A stretch of 64,000 nucleotides of DNA from Pontixanthobacter luteolus (GCF_009828095.1 NZ_WTYP01000001.1:1674001-1738000); one strand, 5' to 3'. Counted from the stretch's first letter, positions 18,621-27,700 are shown. Made by a program: numbers and translations. The notes: generated by a model from the sequence alone, not told the origin.

Positions 18621-18657
18621 AAGTCGAGAGGGATTGAAAGGAAACGTGTCTCGACTT
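18621..18657. promoter_or_regulatory. Perfect 9-bp inverted repeat between glpK and MBL-fold gene
   Basis: AAGTCGAGA at 18621-18629 is mirrored exactly by TCTCGACTT at 18649-18657, with 19 bases between. It lies inside the 94-base divergent promoter region shared by glpK and the MBL-fold hydrolase gene. It could be an operator for a dimer binding sites two to three helical turns apart, or a hairpin in the 5' leader of one gene. The sequence does not decide between these. Confidence 0.4.
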
Positions 18658-18686
18658 CGCAGGGCTTGGGCTGCAATAGATGCAAC

Positions 18687-19574
18687 ATGGCTATTCCGCC
18701 CAAACCATGGCCGACCGGCAAGGTCGAGCAGCCCGAGTCGCTGGTCCGCCGCGTGCTCGCCCCCAATCCCTCGCCCTACACCTACACCGGTACGCAGACC
18801 TATATCGTCGGCAATCAGGGGCAGGTCGCGGTAATCGATCCCGGCCCTGACGAGCCCGATCATCTGCAGGCGCTGATCACCGCGATCGGGGATGACAAGG
18901 TTATCGCGATCATGTGCACACATACGCACCGTGATCACTCGCCGGCCGCTGCGCCGCTGGCGAAACTTACCGGCGCACCGATTGTCGGCTGCGCCCCGCT
19001 GGCACTGAAAGTCGACGGGCCGCGATCCGACGAAGCATTCGACACCACTTACGAGCCGGACCGCGTGCTGGAAGACGGCGAACAGATGACCGGCACCGGC
19101 TGGACGCTGACCGCGGTCCACACCCCCGGCCACACGTCCAACCATCTGTGTTTTGCGCTGGAAGAAAGCGGCGCGCTGTTCACCGGCGACCATGTCATGG
19201 GCTGGTCAACCAGCGTGGTGATCCCGCCCGACGGCGACATGGGCGATTACATGAAAAGCCTCGAAAAACTGTACGCCCGGGCCGAAGAAGGCGGCGACCG
19301 GGTCTATTATTCCGCCCACGGCGCGCCGATCGAAAAGCCGCGCCAGCTTGTGCGCGGCATGATGGGGCACCGCCGCCAGCGCGAAAACCAGATCCTGCGC
19401 CTTTTGGGCGAGAGCGCGAAGAGCATCGATGAAATGGTGCCGATCATGTACAAGGGGCTGGACCCAAAACTGACCGGCGCTGCCGGGATGTCGGTAAAGG
19501 CTCATTTGCTCGATCTGGAACGCCGGGGGCTGGTATCGCGTTCAGGAGATATATGGCAGACGCACGCCGCTTGA
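18687..19574 (+). CDS. MBL-fold metallo-hydrolase, LACTB2-like
   Basis: This 295-residue protein has the metallo-beta-lactamase fold. The zinc-binding HxHxDH motif reads THTHRDH near residue 76-82. Further ligands are in HTPGHTSNHLCF and FTGDHVMGWSTS, and the last His in SAHGAPI. The C-terminal region after about residue 215 resembles the winged-helix-like tail of LACTB2-type hydrolases (ENQILRLLGE, AHLLDLERRGLVSR). Relatives include nucleases and thioesterases, so the substrate is open. The ATG at 18687 gives the family N-terminus; the open frame starts earlier but overlaps glpK. Confidence 0.85.
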   Translation: MAIPPKPWPTGKVEQPESLVRRVLAPNPSPYTYTGTQTYIVGNQGQVAVIDPGPDEPDHLQALITAIGDDKVIAIMCTHTHRDHSPAAAPLAKLTGAPIVGCAPLALKVDGPRSDEAFDTTYEPDRVLEDGEQMTGTGWTLTAVHTPGHTSNHLCFALEESGALFTGDHVMGWSTSVVIPPDGDMGDYMKSLEKLYARAEEGGDRVYYSAHGAPIEKPRQLVRGMMGHRRQRENQILRLLGESAKSIDEMVPIMYKGLDPKLTGAAGMSVKAHLLDLERRGLVSRSGDIWQTHAA

Positions 19575-19643
19575 TCCGCTAGCAATCATCAGACAGGAAA
19601 AGCCGGCACGCCGCAGTTTGCCGGTACGACAAAAGGACTAGAA

Positions 19644-20630
19644 ATGACCGCCCCTACAAAGCTTCCCACCGGTGACGATCTGCTCGCGGAAATCGACCGC
19701 CTGCGCAAGGAACGCAACGCGGTCATCCTGGCGCACTACTATCAGACCCCGGATATCCAGGACCTGGCCGATTATGTCGGGGACAGCCTGCAGCTTAGCC
19801 AGATGGCGGCCGAAACCGATGCCGACGTAATCGCGTTTTGCGGCGTCAAGTTCATGGCCGACACAGCCAAAATTCTCAGCCCGGAAAAAATCGTCGTGCT
19901 GCCCGATATGGATGCCGGTTGCAGCCTGGAAGACAGCTGCCCGCCAGAAAAGTTCAAGGCTTTCCGCGAGGCGCATCCCGATCACATCGCGCTGACCTAC
20001 ATCAATTGTTCTACTGAGGTGAAAGCGCTGTCGGATGTGATCGTGACCAGCTCTTCGGCTGAAACCATCCTTCAGCAAATTCCGGCAGACCAGAAGATCA
20101 TTTTCGGGCCCGACCGGCATCTGGGCGGGTATCTGAGCCGAAAGTTCAACCGCGAAATGCTGCTGTGGCCCGGTGTCTGCATCGTGCACGAGGCGTTCAG
20201 CGAAACCGAACTGCTCAAGCTGAAAGAACAATATCCCGGCGCGCCGATCGCGGCGCACCCGGAATGCCCGCCGACCATCGTCGATCACGCCGACTATGTC
20301 GGTTCGACCAGCGGCATTCTGCAATTCGCCAAGACATTCCCCGGCGACACGCTGATCGTCGCGACCGAGCCGCACATCATCCACCAGATGGAAAAGGCGC
20401 TGCCGGAAAAGAATTTCATCGGCGCGCCCGGTGCAGACGGCAATTGCAGCTGCAACATCTGCCCGTACATGGCGCTCAACACGCTCGAAAAACTCTACAC
20501 CGCACTGCGCGATCTGGAACCGCGGATCGAAATCGAGGAAGGCCTGCGCCTGAAAGCGAAGCAAAGCCTCGACCGGATGCTGGAAATGGCCAGCGGCACC
20601 ATCGGCAAGGGCGATTTAGGCAAGGTCTGA
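19644..20630 (+). CDS. nadA: Quinolinate synthase
   Basis: NadA condenses iminoaspartate with dihydroxyacetone phosphate to make quinolinate, the first pyridine intermediate of de novo NAD synthesis. The 328 residues include ILAHYYQTPDIQDLADYVGDS near the N-terminus. The iron-sulfur cysteines are visible in AFCGVKFMADTAK, the region around HPECPP, and NCSCNICPYMALNTLEKL. An AAGGACT element lies before the ATG. The usual partner genes nadB and nadC are not in the window. A small hairpin (CCGGCA at 19603 with TGCCGG at 19619) lies in the leader; its meaning is unclear. Confidence 0.96.
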   Translation: MTAPTKLPTGDDLLAEIDRLRKERNAVILAHYYQTPDIQDLADYVGDSLQLSQMAAETDADVIAFCGVKFMADTAKILSPEKIVVLPDMDAGCSLEDSCPPEKFKAFREAHPDHIALTYINCSTEVKALSDVIVTSSSAETILQQIPADQKIIFGPDRHLGGYLSRKFNREMLLWPGVCIVHEAFSETELLKLKEQYPGAPIAAHPECPPTIVDHADYVGSTSGILQFAKTFPGDTLIVATEPHIIHQMEKALPEKNFIGAPGADGNCSCNICPYMALNTLEKLYTALRDLEPRIEIEEGLRLKAKQSLDRMLEMASGTIGKGDLGKV

Positions 20631-20741
20631 ACGGGGTGACGGCTGGATGGTGCGGGCCAATCGCTGATTTTGGTTTTTGCCTGATCCGGCTCGCGCGATG
20701 CCCGTGACGCAACCAAAGCTGCTTCTGCGCGTTTCCCCCGC

Positions 20742-22073
20742 ATGACAGCTGACATCCGCTTTTTCTGGGCGCGCTTAAACGCGAACTATTGGTTCTATCC
20801 GGCGCTGTTTTCGATCATCGCTGCGGTGCTTGCATTCTCGCTGGTCTGGCTCGACCGATCAGGCTGGGCGCAGGCGCTGAATGATGCCGACTGGCTGATT
20901 CCCGCCCGGCCCAAGGGCGCGGCGGATATGCTGACGGTGATGGCCGGCAGCATGATCGGGGTCGCCTCTACCGTTTTCTCGATCACGCTGGTCGCGGTTA
21001 CTTATGCCAGCGGGAACTACGGCCCGCGTCTGCTGACCAATTTTCTGGAAGATCGCGGCAACCAGCTCAGCTTGGCCACTTTCATCGGCAGCTTTGTCTA
21101 TGCACTCGTCGTGCTGCGCAGCGTGCGGGCAGAGGATGAAACGCCTGCGGCAGGCTCAGGCGCGGCAGATGCGCTGCCTGGTTTCGTGCCGCAATTGTCC
21201 CTGCTGGTCGCCTATATCCTGATGGCGGTGTGCGTCGGAGTGCTGGTGTTCTTCCTCAACCACATTCCGTCCAGCATCCGGATCAATAAAGTGATCGAGG
21301 GTATCGGCGAGCGTCTGCTGCGCGCGATCCGTGAAACCTATCCAGTCGAGGACGAATTTTCCGATCCTGTCGAACAGGCAGGCGGAGAGGTACTGACCGC
21401 CTGGGGCACCGGCTATGTGCAGTTGATCGACTTTGATGATCTGAAACAGGTCGCGAGGGATTGCGGCGGCACTTTCTCTCTCAAGGTGAGGACTGGCGAC
21501 TTTGTGCACCGCGACTTGGCCCTGATGGAAATTGACGGGTGCAAGCCCGACGATGTCGAGGACCGTGTCAGGCAATGTTTCACCCTCGGACCATCGCGCA
21601 CTCCCGAACAGGACCCGCAATTTCTGATCGACGAACTGGTCGAAATCGGCCTGCGTGCGCTGTCACCCGGTATCAACGATCCGTTCACGGCAATCACCGC
21701 GCTGCACTGGCTCGGCGCCGCCACTTCGGAAATCGGACGCCGCGATCTGCGCAAGGACATTTGCGGCGAAGATGAGGATGACTGCCCGATCATCCCGCTG
21801 CCCGACAACTTCGCCCATTATGTGAAGCGCGGCTTCGGTTCGATCCGCAGCGCAGTTGCCACATCGGCCATTGCCGCCGAAGTCATGCTCGACGTGATCT
21901 CGCACGCCGCCACGCCGATGAAGGACGAGCGGCGGCAGCAAGTCCTGCGCGACGAAGGAAGGTTGCTGGGCGAACAGGCCCGGCTGATACTCATCGGGCC
22001 GGATCTGGTTACATTTGAAGAGCATGCAGCCAAGTTCGACCGCAGTTTCTGGACCGACAACGCGGCGGGTTAA
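20742..22073 (+). CDS. DUF2254 family integral membrane protein
   Basis: The 443-residue product has about four transmembrane segments in its first half: near 17-40 (ALFSIIAAVLAFSLVWL), 63-90 (MLTVMAGSMIGVASTVFSITLVAVT), 110-127 and 150-175. A conserved sequence ASGNYGPRLLTNFLEDRGNQLSLATFIGSF follows the second segment (quoted here in pieces: ASGNYGPRLL, TNFLEDRGNQ). The C-terminal half is soluble and includes GLRALSPGINDPFTA, a DUF2254 hallmark. The function of this family is not established. Its stop overlaps the convergent DMT transporter stop by four bases. Confidence 0.82.
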   Translation: MTADIRFFWARLNANYWFYPALFSIIAAVLAFSLVWLDRSGWAQALNDADWLIPARPKGAADMLTVMAGSMIGVASTVFSITLVAVTYASGNYGPRLLTNFLEDRGNQLSLATFIGSFVYALVVLRSVRAEDETPAAGSGAADALPGFVPQLSLLVAYILMAVCVGVLVFFLNHIPSSIRINKVIEGIGERLLRAIRETYPVEDEFSDPVEQAGGEVLTAWGTGYVQLIDFDDLKQVARDCGGTFSLKVRTGDFVHRDLALMEIDGCKPDDVEDRVRQCFTLGPSRTPEQDPQFLIDELVEIGLRALSPGINDPFTAITALHWLGAATSEIGRRDLRKDICGEDEDDCPIIPLPDNFAHYVKRGFGSIRSAVATSAIAAEVMLDVISHAATPMKDERRQQVLRDEGRLLGEQARLILIGPDLVTFEEHAAKFDRSFWTDNAAG

Positions 22074-23011
22074 CTCGCCGCCCCATCTTTCGCTGTGCCG
22101 TGTCCGGGAGCCTTGGGCAATCTGACCCGCGCCAGAAGCAGCGCCCCGCCAAGCATCGCCATGCCCAGAATGTCGACAGCGCCGAGTATTTCGCCGAACA
22201 CGCTATAGCCGATCAGCGCGGCAAGTGCCGGCTGTGTCAGCAGGGCCAAACCGATTATTAGCGGCGGGAAATGGCGCAGGCTGAAAACCAGCAGCCCTTG
22301 GCCAAACAACTGGCTGGTGATGAACAGGATGATCACAGGGGTCCAGTCGGTCGGCCATACGGGTTCGCCAGCAAAAATGGCCAGCGCCAGTATCACGGGC
22401 GACGCAAACACGCTGACCCACACCAGCAAACTCCACGCGCCGATGCCCTTACGCGCATCCTGCAGCGTCAGCAGGTAAACCGCATAGAACAGCCCCGCAG
22501 CAAGACAAAAGAGATCGCCGATCAATGTCGCGGTACTGATTTCCAAGCTGCGCCCCAGCAATATCCCTGCCCCGCCCAGAGCAAAAACAATCGCCAGCCA
22601 TTCAAGCCCGCGCGGCAGCGTGCGGGTGATCAGGAACGTCCAGAACAGCAGCACGATGCTGCCCGCGTTGCCGAACAGCGTCGCATTGCCCAGCCGGGTC
22701 TGCTCGATCCCGATATGCCAGCTCGACAGATCCAGCGCGAAAGCCACTGCGCCAAGCGCAACGAGTGAAAGCGTCCGGCGCGGGATGCCTCGCAACCTCT
22801 GCCCGGTTATCCGTGCAAACAGCACCAGGAATGGCAGCGCCAGAAACAGCCGCCAAAACGCCGCTGAAACCGGGCCGGTGTCGGCCAGCCGCACCAGCCA
22901 CGGCCCGGTTGCAAGCGCGGCATTGCCCAGCAGCAAAGCCGCCAGAAATACCCAGCGCGGCCAAGAACCGCTATCCAGCCTGCTCGTTTTTGTTGCGCTT
23001 GTATTGGTCAC
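22070..23011 (-). CDS. DMT-superfamily transporter (EamA domains)
   Basis: This 313-residue protein has about ten hydrophobic segments arranged as two EamA repeats, the plan of drug/metabolite exporters. Typical features are PWLVRLADTGPVSAAFWRLF in the first repeat and SQLFGQGLLVFSLRHFPPL in the second. The start is GTG at 23011 with AAGGA seven bases ahead. Substrates of this family vary widely (amino acids, metabolites, drugs) and cannot be assigned. It is divergent from the Old Yellow Enzyme gene, 56 bases away. Confidence 0.88.
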   Translation of the reverse strand: MTNTSATKTSRLDSGSWPRWVFLAALLLGNAALATGPWLVRLADTGPVSAAFWRLFLALPFLVLFARITGQRLRGIPRRTLSLVALGAVAFALDLSSWHIGIEQTRLGNATLFGNAGSIVLLFWTFLITRTLPRGLEWLAIVFALGGAGILLGRSLEISTATLIGDLFCLAAGLFYAVYLLTLQDARKGIGAWSLLVWVSVFASPVILALAIFAGEPVWPTDWTPVIILFITSQLFGQGLLVFSLRHFPPLIIGLALLTQPALAALIGYSVFGEILGAVDILGMAMLGGALLLARVRLPKAPGHGTAKDGAAS

Positions 23012-23067
23012 CAGCGTTCCTTAGCTGCCATGACAACAAAGCGAACCAGTTTTCGAAAGGGGCATTA

Positions 23068-24162
23068 ATGCACGACAGTCTTTTCCAGCCGATCAAGTTC
23101 GGTGCAATCGAATCGAAGAACCGCATCCTGATGGCGCCGCTCACGCGCGGACGTTCGACCCAGCCCGGTTCCGTTCCCAACGAGATGATGGCCACCTATT
23201 ACCGCCAGCGCGCCGGTGCCGGTCTGATTATCAGCGAGGCGACGGGGATCAGCGTGGAAGGCCTTGGATGGCCAGCTGCGCCGGGCATCTGGAGTGACGA
23301 GCAGGTCGAAGGATGGAAACTGACGACCGATGCCGTGCACGAAGAAGGCGGCAAGATCGTGCTGCAGATGTGGCACATGGGCCGGCTGGTGCACCCCGAT
23401 TTCCTCGGCGGCGAACCGCCTGTATCGGCCAGTGCAACTTGTGCGCCGGGCCATGCCCATACGTTTGAAGGGCGCAAGGACCACCAGCAGGCACGGGCGT
23501 TGGAGACAGACGAAATCAAGCGGGTAGTTGCCGATTACCGCCACGCCGCTGAAAATGCGAAAAAGGCCGGTTTCGACGGGGTCCAGTTGCACGGGGCCAA
23601 TGGCTATCTCGTCGACCAGTTTCTGCGCGAAACGACCAACCAGCGCACCGATGATTATGGCGGATCGCCGGAAAACCGCACCCGCTTTCTGCGTGAAGTA
23701 CTGGAAGCGCTGGTCGATGTATGGGGCGCAGACCGCGTCAGCGTGCGGCTTTCGCCCAATGGCGAAACACAGGGTGCGGACGACAGCAATCCGGCGGCCG
23801 TGTTCGGCGCAGCTGCTAGGGTTGTTCAGGAACTGGGCCTCGGCTTCCTGGAACTGCGGGAACCGGGTCCCGATGGCACGTTCGGATCGACCGATGTGCC
23901 CAAGCAAAGCCCGCTGATCCGCACGATCTATACCGGCCCGCTGGTTCTCAACAGCGATTACACCGCAGAAGAAGCGGCAGAAGCGGTCGAAACCGGCAAG
24001 TGCGATGCCATCAGCTTCGGCCGGCCCTATATCTCCAACCCCGACCTGGCCGAACGGATCGCCAAGGGTGCGCAATGGGCTGAAAATGTCAACGTCCCGC
24101 AAAGTTGGTATCTGCCCGGCCCCGCCGGTTACATCGATTACCCCGCAATGGACGACAAATAA
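23068..24162 (+). CDS. Old Yellow Enzyme family NADH:flavin oxidoreductase
   Basis: This 364-residue FMN-dependent enzyme reduces activated C=C bonds or nitro groups using NAD(P)H; N-ethylmaleimide reductase is the closest well-known type. Family motifs are NRILMAPLTRGRS near 18-30, the substrate-binding HGANGYLVDQFLRE around 180-195, NQRTDDYGGSPENR immediately after, and ISFGRPYISNPDL near the FMN phosphate site. The ATG at 23068, with GAAAGGGG ahead, is used; the open frame extends about 100 codons upstream but that stretch has no family match. A stem-loop follows the stop. Confidence 0.93.
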   Translation: MHDSLFQPIKFGAIESKNRILMAPLTRGRSTQPGSVPNEMMATYYRQRAGAGLIISEATGISVEGLGWPAAPGIWSDEQVEGWKLTTDAVHEEGGKIVLQMWHMGRLVHPDFLGGEPPVSASATCAPGHAHTFEGRKDHQQARALETDEIKRVVADYRHAAENAKKAGFDGVQLHGANGYLVDQFLRETTNQRTDDYGGSPENRTRFLREVLEALVDVWGADRVSVRLSPNGETQGADDSNPAAVFGAAARVVQELGLGFLELREPGPDGTFGSTDVPKQSPLIRTIYTGPLVLNSDYTAEEAAEAVETGKCDAISFGRPYISNPDLAERIAKGAQWAENVNVPQSWYLPGPAGYIDYPAMDDK

Positions 24163-24179
24163 GGATCGCCAATCCCCCT

Positions 24180-24207
24180 GGCACCGCCGGCATGACCGCG
24201 CGGTGCC
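24180..24207 (+). terminator. Stem-loop after the Old Yellow Enzyme gene
   Basis: GGCACCGC at 24180-24187 pairs with GCGGTGCC at 24200-24207, an eight-base GC-rich stem with a 12-base loop, 17 bases after the stop at 24162. No U-run follows (the next bases are CCCTTGGGGG), so it may act through pausing or RNA protection rather than classical intrinsic termination. Confidence 0.5.
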
Positions 24208-24260
24208 CCCTTGGGGGCGGGTAACCGAAGTTTAGGATATCGCTGTTACTGCGTTCTCCC

Positions 24261-25136
24261 ATGAGATCGTGGTTAGTCATAGAGGGCAACAAGCCCGCCA
24301 AGCTGGCAAAGGCACCGATGGTTGGTGCCGATGCGATTGTGATCGACCTTGCCTGTGTGCCGGTTGATGACGATGCCCCTCGGGTTCGTGAAGAGGTTGC
24401 CGAATGGCTGACCAATTTTTCCGACCCGCTGGTGGCGAAGAAAGCCTTTGCCCGCTGGGTACGGATAAAGCCGATGGATGCGCCGCATTGGCGTGAAGAC
24501 CTGGTCGCGGCCATGAAAGGCGCGCCCGACGGCGTGATCCTGCCCAAGGTGACCGGCCCTACACAGATCCGCATGCTGGCCTCGGAACTGTACGAGATCG
24601 AACAAAAGCTGGCGCTGAAGCACAACAGCACCAAGATTATTCCGCAAATCGGCGAGACCGCCGAAGCTGCGTTAACGCTGCCATCGCTCACCGGTGACCC
24701 GCAGCCGCGGCTGACCGGTTTTGCCTGGAATGCCGAAAATGTTGCCCGCGGCCTGGGTGCCAAACGCAGCCGCCGCGAAGATGGCGGCTGGACGGATACG
24801 ATGCGTCACGTTCGCGCGATGACGCTTATCCTGGCGAAAGCCATGGGCGTCATGGCGATCGACACCGCAACCGCAGATGCCGCCGACGTAGACCTCGGCC
24901 TCAGCGATGCCAGAGAGGCACGGCAAGACGGTTTCACCGGAATGTTCGCGGTTCATCCGCGGCAGGTTTCGGCAATCAACGAGGCCTATTCACTCTCCGC
25001 ACGCGAGCGCGCAGAGGCAGAAGCGCTGCTGGGTCTGTTTGCAAGCAAGCCAGCCGCTGTTCCGGTCGAACCTGCTGAAGAGCCAGCCGAAGAACCCGCC
25101 CATCGCGAGCCGAAGGGCATTCGCGCACTCGGCTGA
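24261..25136 (+). CDS. HpcH/HpaI (CitE-like) family protein with altered active-site motif
   Basis: The 291-residue product follows the citrate-lyase-beta/malyl-CoA-lyase fold: RSWLVIEGNKPAKLAKAPMV at the N-terminus, GVILPKVTGP in the middle and FAVHPRQVSAINEAYSLS near the end. The family normally has LDLEDSV after the first strand, with the acid residues helping bind magnesium. Here the segment reads IDLACVPVDDD, so the Glu is Ala. The catalytic-loop Arg is present in WVRIKPM. The last 35 residues are a Pro/Glu-rich tail (EEPAEEPAHREP). Activity on CoA esters is therefore uncertain. Confidence 0.75.
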   Translation: MRSWLVIEGNKPAKLAKAPMVGADAIVIDLACVPVDDDAPRVREEVAEWLTNFSDPLVAKKAFARWVRIKPMDAPHWREDLVAAMKGAPDGVILPKVTGPTQIRMLASELYEIEQKLALKHNSTKIIPQIGETAEAALTLPSLTGDPQPRLTGFAWNAENVARGLGAKRSRREDGGWTDTMRHVRAMTLILAKAMGVMAIDTATADAADVDLGLSDAREARQDGFTGMFAVHPRQVSAINEAYSLSARERAEAEALLGLFASKPAAVPVEPAEEPAEEPAHREPKGIRALG

Positions 25137-25139
25137 CGT

Positions 25140-25463
25140 TTACTCGCTATCCGCCTCGGAATTTTCATCCGCAGGCGCGCTTTCGCTTTGCTCGCTTTCG
25201 GCCGGTTCCCTGCTTGAGGCCGCCGCATCAGCTTCACCGTCAGAGGCGCCAGCGGCCCTTTCCGTGCTTCCACCAGACGAACTGCGGACAGGCGGCGATA
25301 CCGATTGCACAGAATCCAGCGGCAGCATGGCATCGCTGATCGACCCTTCCTGAACTTCCCCCAATGCCGCGCGGTCATCCCCGCCCTGAGCAACAGGTGC
25401 AGGCTCATCGTTGCAACCAGCGACGGCTGACAATGCGATCAGGGGGACAAGGTATCGCTTCAT
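25140..25463 (-). CDS. Small acidic lipoprotein, low complexity
   Basis: This 107-residue product has a lipobox (LSAVAGC) after a short signal sequence, so Cys17 is the likely lipidation site. The mature part is dominated by Ser, Glu, Ala and Asp (for example [20 protein letters not shown]), with no recognisable fold; it is probably disordered. The ATG overlaps the lipB stop as ATGA, so the two are probably cotranscribed and translationally coupled. Its 3' end lies four bases from the convergent CitE-like gene. Function unknown. Confidence 0.72.
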   Translation of the reverse strand: MKRYLVPLIALSAVAGCNDEPAPVAQGGDDRAALGEVQEGSISDAMLPLDSVQSVSPPVRSSSGGSTERAAGASDGEADAAASSREPAESEQSESAPADENSEADSE

Positions 25464-26137
25464 TTTCGTGCTCCCGAATTTTCGGACAGCCTATCTAGGA
25501 AGCCGCCGCCGCGCGCAAGCAGTGCATCATCCCACTGCTCTGCCGAAATATCGATGCCCAGCCGCGCCAGACTGGTAACCCCGAACTCTTCGATGCCGCA
25601 GGGCACGATGCCGGCAAAATGCGACAGGTCCGGGTTCAGATTGACGGAAAAGCCATGCATCGTGACCCACCGGCGCACGCGCACGCCGATCGCGCCGATC
25701 TTGGCCTCGGTTCCGTCTATATCGCGGGTCCAGATGCCGATGCGCCCCTCGGCGCGCCAGCTTTCGACGCCCAGATCGCCGAGCGTATCGATAACCCAGC
25801 CTTCCAGACTATGGACGAATTTGCGTACATCGCGCCCACGCTTGGTCAGATCGAGCATGACATAGCCGATGCGCTGACCCGGGCCATGATAGGTGTAGCG
25901 CCCGCCCCGGCCAGCCTCGACAACTTCGAAGCGGGGATCGAGCAATTCCGCCTCAGCTGCGCTGGTCCCGGCGGTATAGACTGGCGGGTGTTCCAGCAGC
26001 CACAACAATTCGCGCGCCTCACCCGCAGCTATCGCACGGTTGCGCGCATCCATCTCGTCCAGGGCTTCGCGGTAAGGTATCTGGCTGGCCGCGCGGCGCA
26101 CCGCGATATCAGATTCGAGTTTTCCCGACATGCGCAT
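25460..26137 (-). CDS. lipB: Lipoyl(octanoyl) transferase
   Basis: LipB moves the octanoyl group from acyl carrier protein to target lysines of 2-oxoacid dehydrogenases and the glycine cleavage H protein, the first step of lipoate assembly. The 225-residue protein has [16 protein letters not shown] at about 82-97, the catalytic Lys at 146 (EAKIGAIGV) and the acyl-accepting Cys at 180 ([15 protein letters not shown]). Starts at 26137 and 26131 (MRMSGK) are both possible. A much longer frame upstream is antisense to the membrane protein gene and is ignored. lipA is not in the window. Confidence 0.94.
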   Translation of the reverse strand: MRMSGKLESDIAVRRAASQIPYREALDEMDARNRAIAAGEARELLWLLEHPPVYTAGTSAAEAELLDPRFEVVEAGRGGRYTYHGPGQRIGYVMLDLTKRGRDVRKFVHSLEGWVIDTLGDLGVESWRAEGRIGIWTRDIDGTEAKIGAIGVRVRRWVTMHGFSVNLNPDLSHFAGIVPCGIEEFGVTSLARLGIDISAEQWDDALLARGGGFLDRLSENSGARK

Positions 26138-26197
26138 TGCGTGGCGCGTGGCATCGGGCTTATCAAGGGGAAACGACAATCTAGAGGGGCGTTTGCA

Positions 26198-27016
26198 ATG
26201 AAATTCGATATGGGCCGGGCGTGGAATGATGCACTGGCGATGCTTGGCGCGAACAAGGATGTAATCGGCATCCTGGCTGCGGTGTTCTTTTTCCTGCCGG
26301 CGCTGATCGTAAGTATCATCGCACCAACCACGGAAATCGAAGCTGCAGCGGCTGCAAATCCGGACGCGGCACAGGCTGCTTTCTCCGCTTATTTCGCGGA
26401 AAACTGGGCTTTGTTCCTCGCCTACATGATCGCCACATTTGTCGGCACGCTGGCGATCATGGCACTGATCGGGAAACCGCATCGGCCCACCGTCGGCGAA
26501 GCGATCAGTGCGGCCATGAAGGCGCTGATCCCCTATATCATTGCCTCGCTGATTCTGGGCCTGTTCGCTGGTCTGCTGATCGTACTCGCTGGGGCGATAG
26601 GCGGCGTGACAGGCTCTACGTTGATTGCCGCACTGCTGATATTCGTCGCGATCATGGTCCTGATGTTCGTCACCTTCCGAATGATCCTGCTGGGCCCTGT
26701 GATGATGGTAGAAGGCATCATGAACCCGGTCGCCGCGCTCACCCGGTCGTGGAACCTTGTAAAAGGAAATACGCGCCGCGTGGTCCTGTTCATCCTCATG
26801 CTCGGCGTGGCACTGGTGGTCGTATCGCTGGTTCTTGGCCTGATCTTCGGTTTGATCGCGGCAGTTTTCAGCGGCACTGCCGGACTGTGGATCGAAGCGA
26901 TCCTTGGCGGGATCATGGGCGCGGTGATGACCGTGATCATGCTCACCGTGTATGTCGCGATCTACAAGCAGCTGGCCGGTGACGTTTCGCCGCAAGACAT
27001 CGAAGCCTTCGAATAA
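26198..27016 (+). CDS. Integral membrane protein, six-segment, unknown role
   Basis: The 272-residue product has about six hydrophobic segments: near 22-42 ([20 protein letters not shown]), 70-90, 110-135, 140-162, 195-225 and 230-262. A charged loop [20 protein letters not shown] links the two halves. This layout, including the RSWNLVKGN-type sequence, is shared by membrane domains of the glycerophosphoryl-diester-phosphodiesterase-linked family and related DUF proteins; no catalytic residues are present. The ATG at 26198 is chosen because the frame upstream is antisense to lipB. It is divergent from lipB over 60 bases. Confidence 0.75.
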   Translation: MKFDMGRAWNDALAMLGANKDVIGILAAVFFFLPALIVSIIAPTTEIEAAAAANPDAAQAAFSAYFAENWALFLAYMIATFVGTLAIMALIGKPHRPTVGEAISAAMKALIPYIIASLILGLFAGLLIVLAGAIGGVTGSTLIAALLIFVAIMVLMFVTFRMILLGPVMMVEGIMNPVAALTRSWNLVKGNTRRVVLFILMLGVALVVVSLVLGLIFGLIAAVFSGTAGLWIEAILGGIMGAVMTVIMLTVYVAIYKQLAGDVSPQDIEAFE

Positions 27017-27022
27017 GCGGGG

Positions 27023-27055
27023 GGATCGGCCAACGGGGTATCCGTCAGCCGATCC
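27023..27055. terminator. Stem-loop between convergent genes
   Basis: GGATCGGC at 27023-27030 pairs exactly with GCCGATCC at 27048-27055, leaving a 17-base loop. It occupies most of the 57-base gap between the membrane protein and the convergent methyltransferase gene. That is the usual place for a bidirectional terminator. No U-run is visible on either side. Confidence 0.5.
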
Positions 27056-27073
27056 GGCCTCCCACCGAACGGA

Positions 27074-27700
27074 TCAGTCTTTCCAGCCCCAGAAAAGCTG
27101 GCAGGGCAGGATGTTCCACAGCTCGAAACCTTGGTCGATACGCTGAAAATGCTTCGCCATGTAATCGCGCGCCTTGGCACTGAACTGGTACACCAGAAAC
27201 GCGCCGCCGGGGCGCAGCACCTTGTGCGTGGCCGCAGCGATTGCCGGGCCAACACCTTCTGGCAGGGTCGAAAACGGCAGACCTGACAGGATGTAATCGG
27301 CGTTATCATGGCCGTTGGCACGGATGATTTCTTCTACATCCGCAGCCGAACCAAGCACCGCCTTGAAACGGCTGTCGGCAATCGTCCGGTTTAGATAATC
27401 GATATAGAGCGGGTTGGTATCGATCACGATCAGCGCACCGTCAGGCCGCAAGTTTTCCAGCACCGGTTCGCAGAAAGTCCCCACGCCCGGACCGTATTCA
27501 ACGAACAGTTTGCATTCATTCCACTTTACCGGGCCCAGCATCTTGCGGATGGTGAAGCGTGATGACGGAATGATCGAACCGACCATTTTCGGGTGTTCCA
27601 CAAATCCGCGGAAAAACACCGCCCATTGGCCCAGAACGCGGGAAAGCCGCTTCCCCATTGTGCTGCGTTTGTCTGCCGTCAGTTGATTGATATTGGTCAA
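27074..27700 (-). CDS. Class I SAM-dependent methyltransferase, PmtA-like
   Basis: This 208-residue protein resembles bacterial phospholipid N-methyltransferases, which convert phosphatidylethanolamine toward phosphatidylcholine. It has FLxGFxxHPxxVGSIIPSS (here FFRGFVEHPKMVGSIIPSS), the SAM-binding loop VEYGPGVGTFCEPVL, the second acidic residue in IVIDTNPLYI, and the motif YILSGLPFSTLPE. The frame starts at a TTG (27700); an ATG at 27658 (MGKRLSRVLG) is an equally plausible start, and neither has a good ribosome-binding site. The lipid role is inferred from these motifs; other small substrates are possible. Confidence 0.78.
   Translation of the reverse strand: MTNINQLTADKRSTMGKRLSRVLGQWAVFFRGFVEHPKMVGSIIPSSRFTIRKMLGPVKWNECKLFVEYGPGVGTFCEPVLENLRPDGALIVIDTNPLYIDYLNRTIADSRFKAVLGSAADVEEIIRANGHDNADYILSGLPFSTLPEGVGPAIAAATHKVLRPGGAFLVYQFSAKARDYMAKHFQRIDQGFELWNILPCQLFWGWKD

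Noticed and set aside
19603-19624. Six-base stem in the nadA leader considered as a riboswitch or attenuator
   Set aside because: Too short and isolated to support a structured RNA; no known NAD-responsive motif was recognised.
26138-26995. Upstream extension of lipB by about 286 codons
   Set aside because: It is antisense to the membrane protein gene and has a His/Asp/Arg-rich shadow composition; LipB proteins are about 220 residues.
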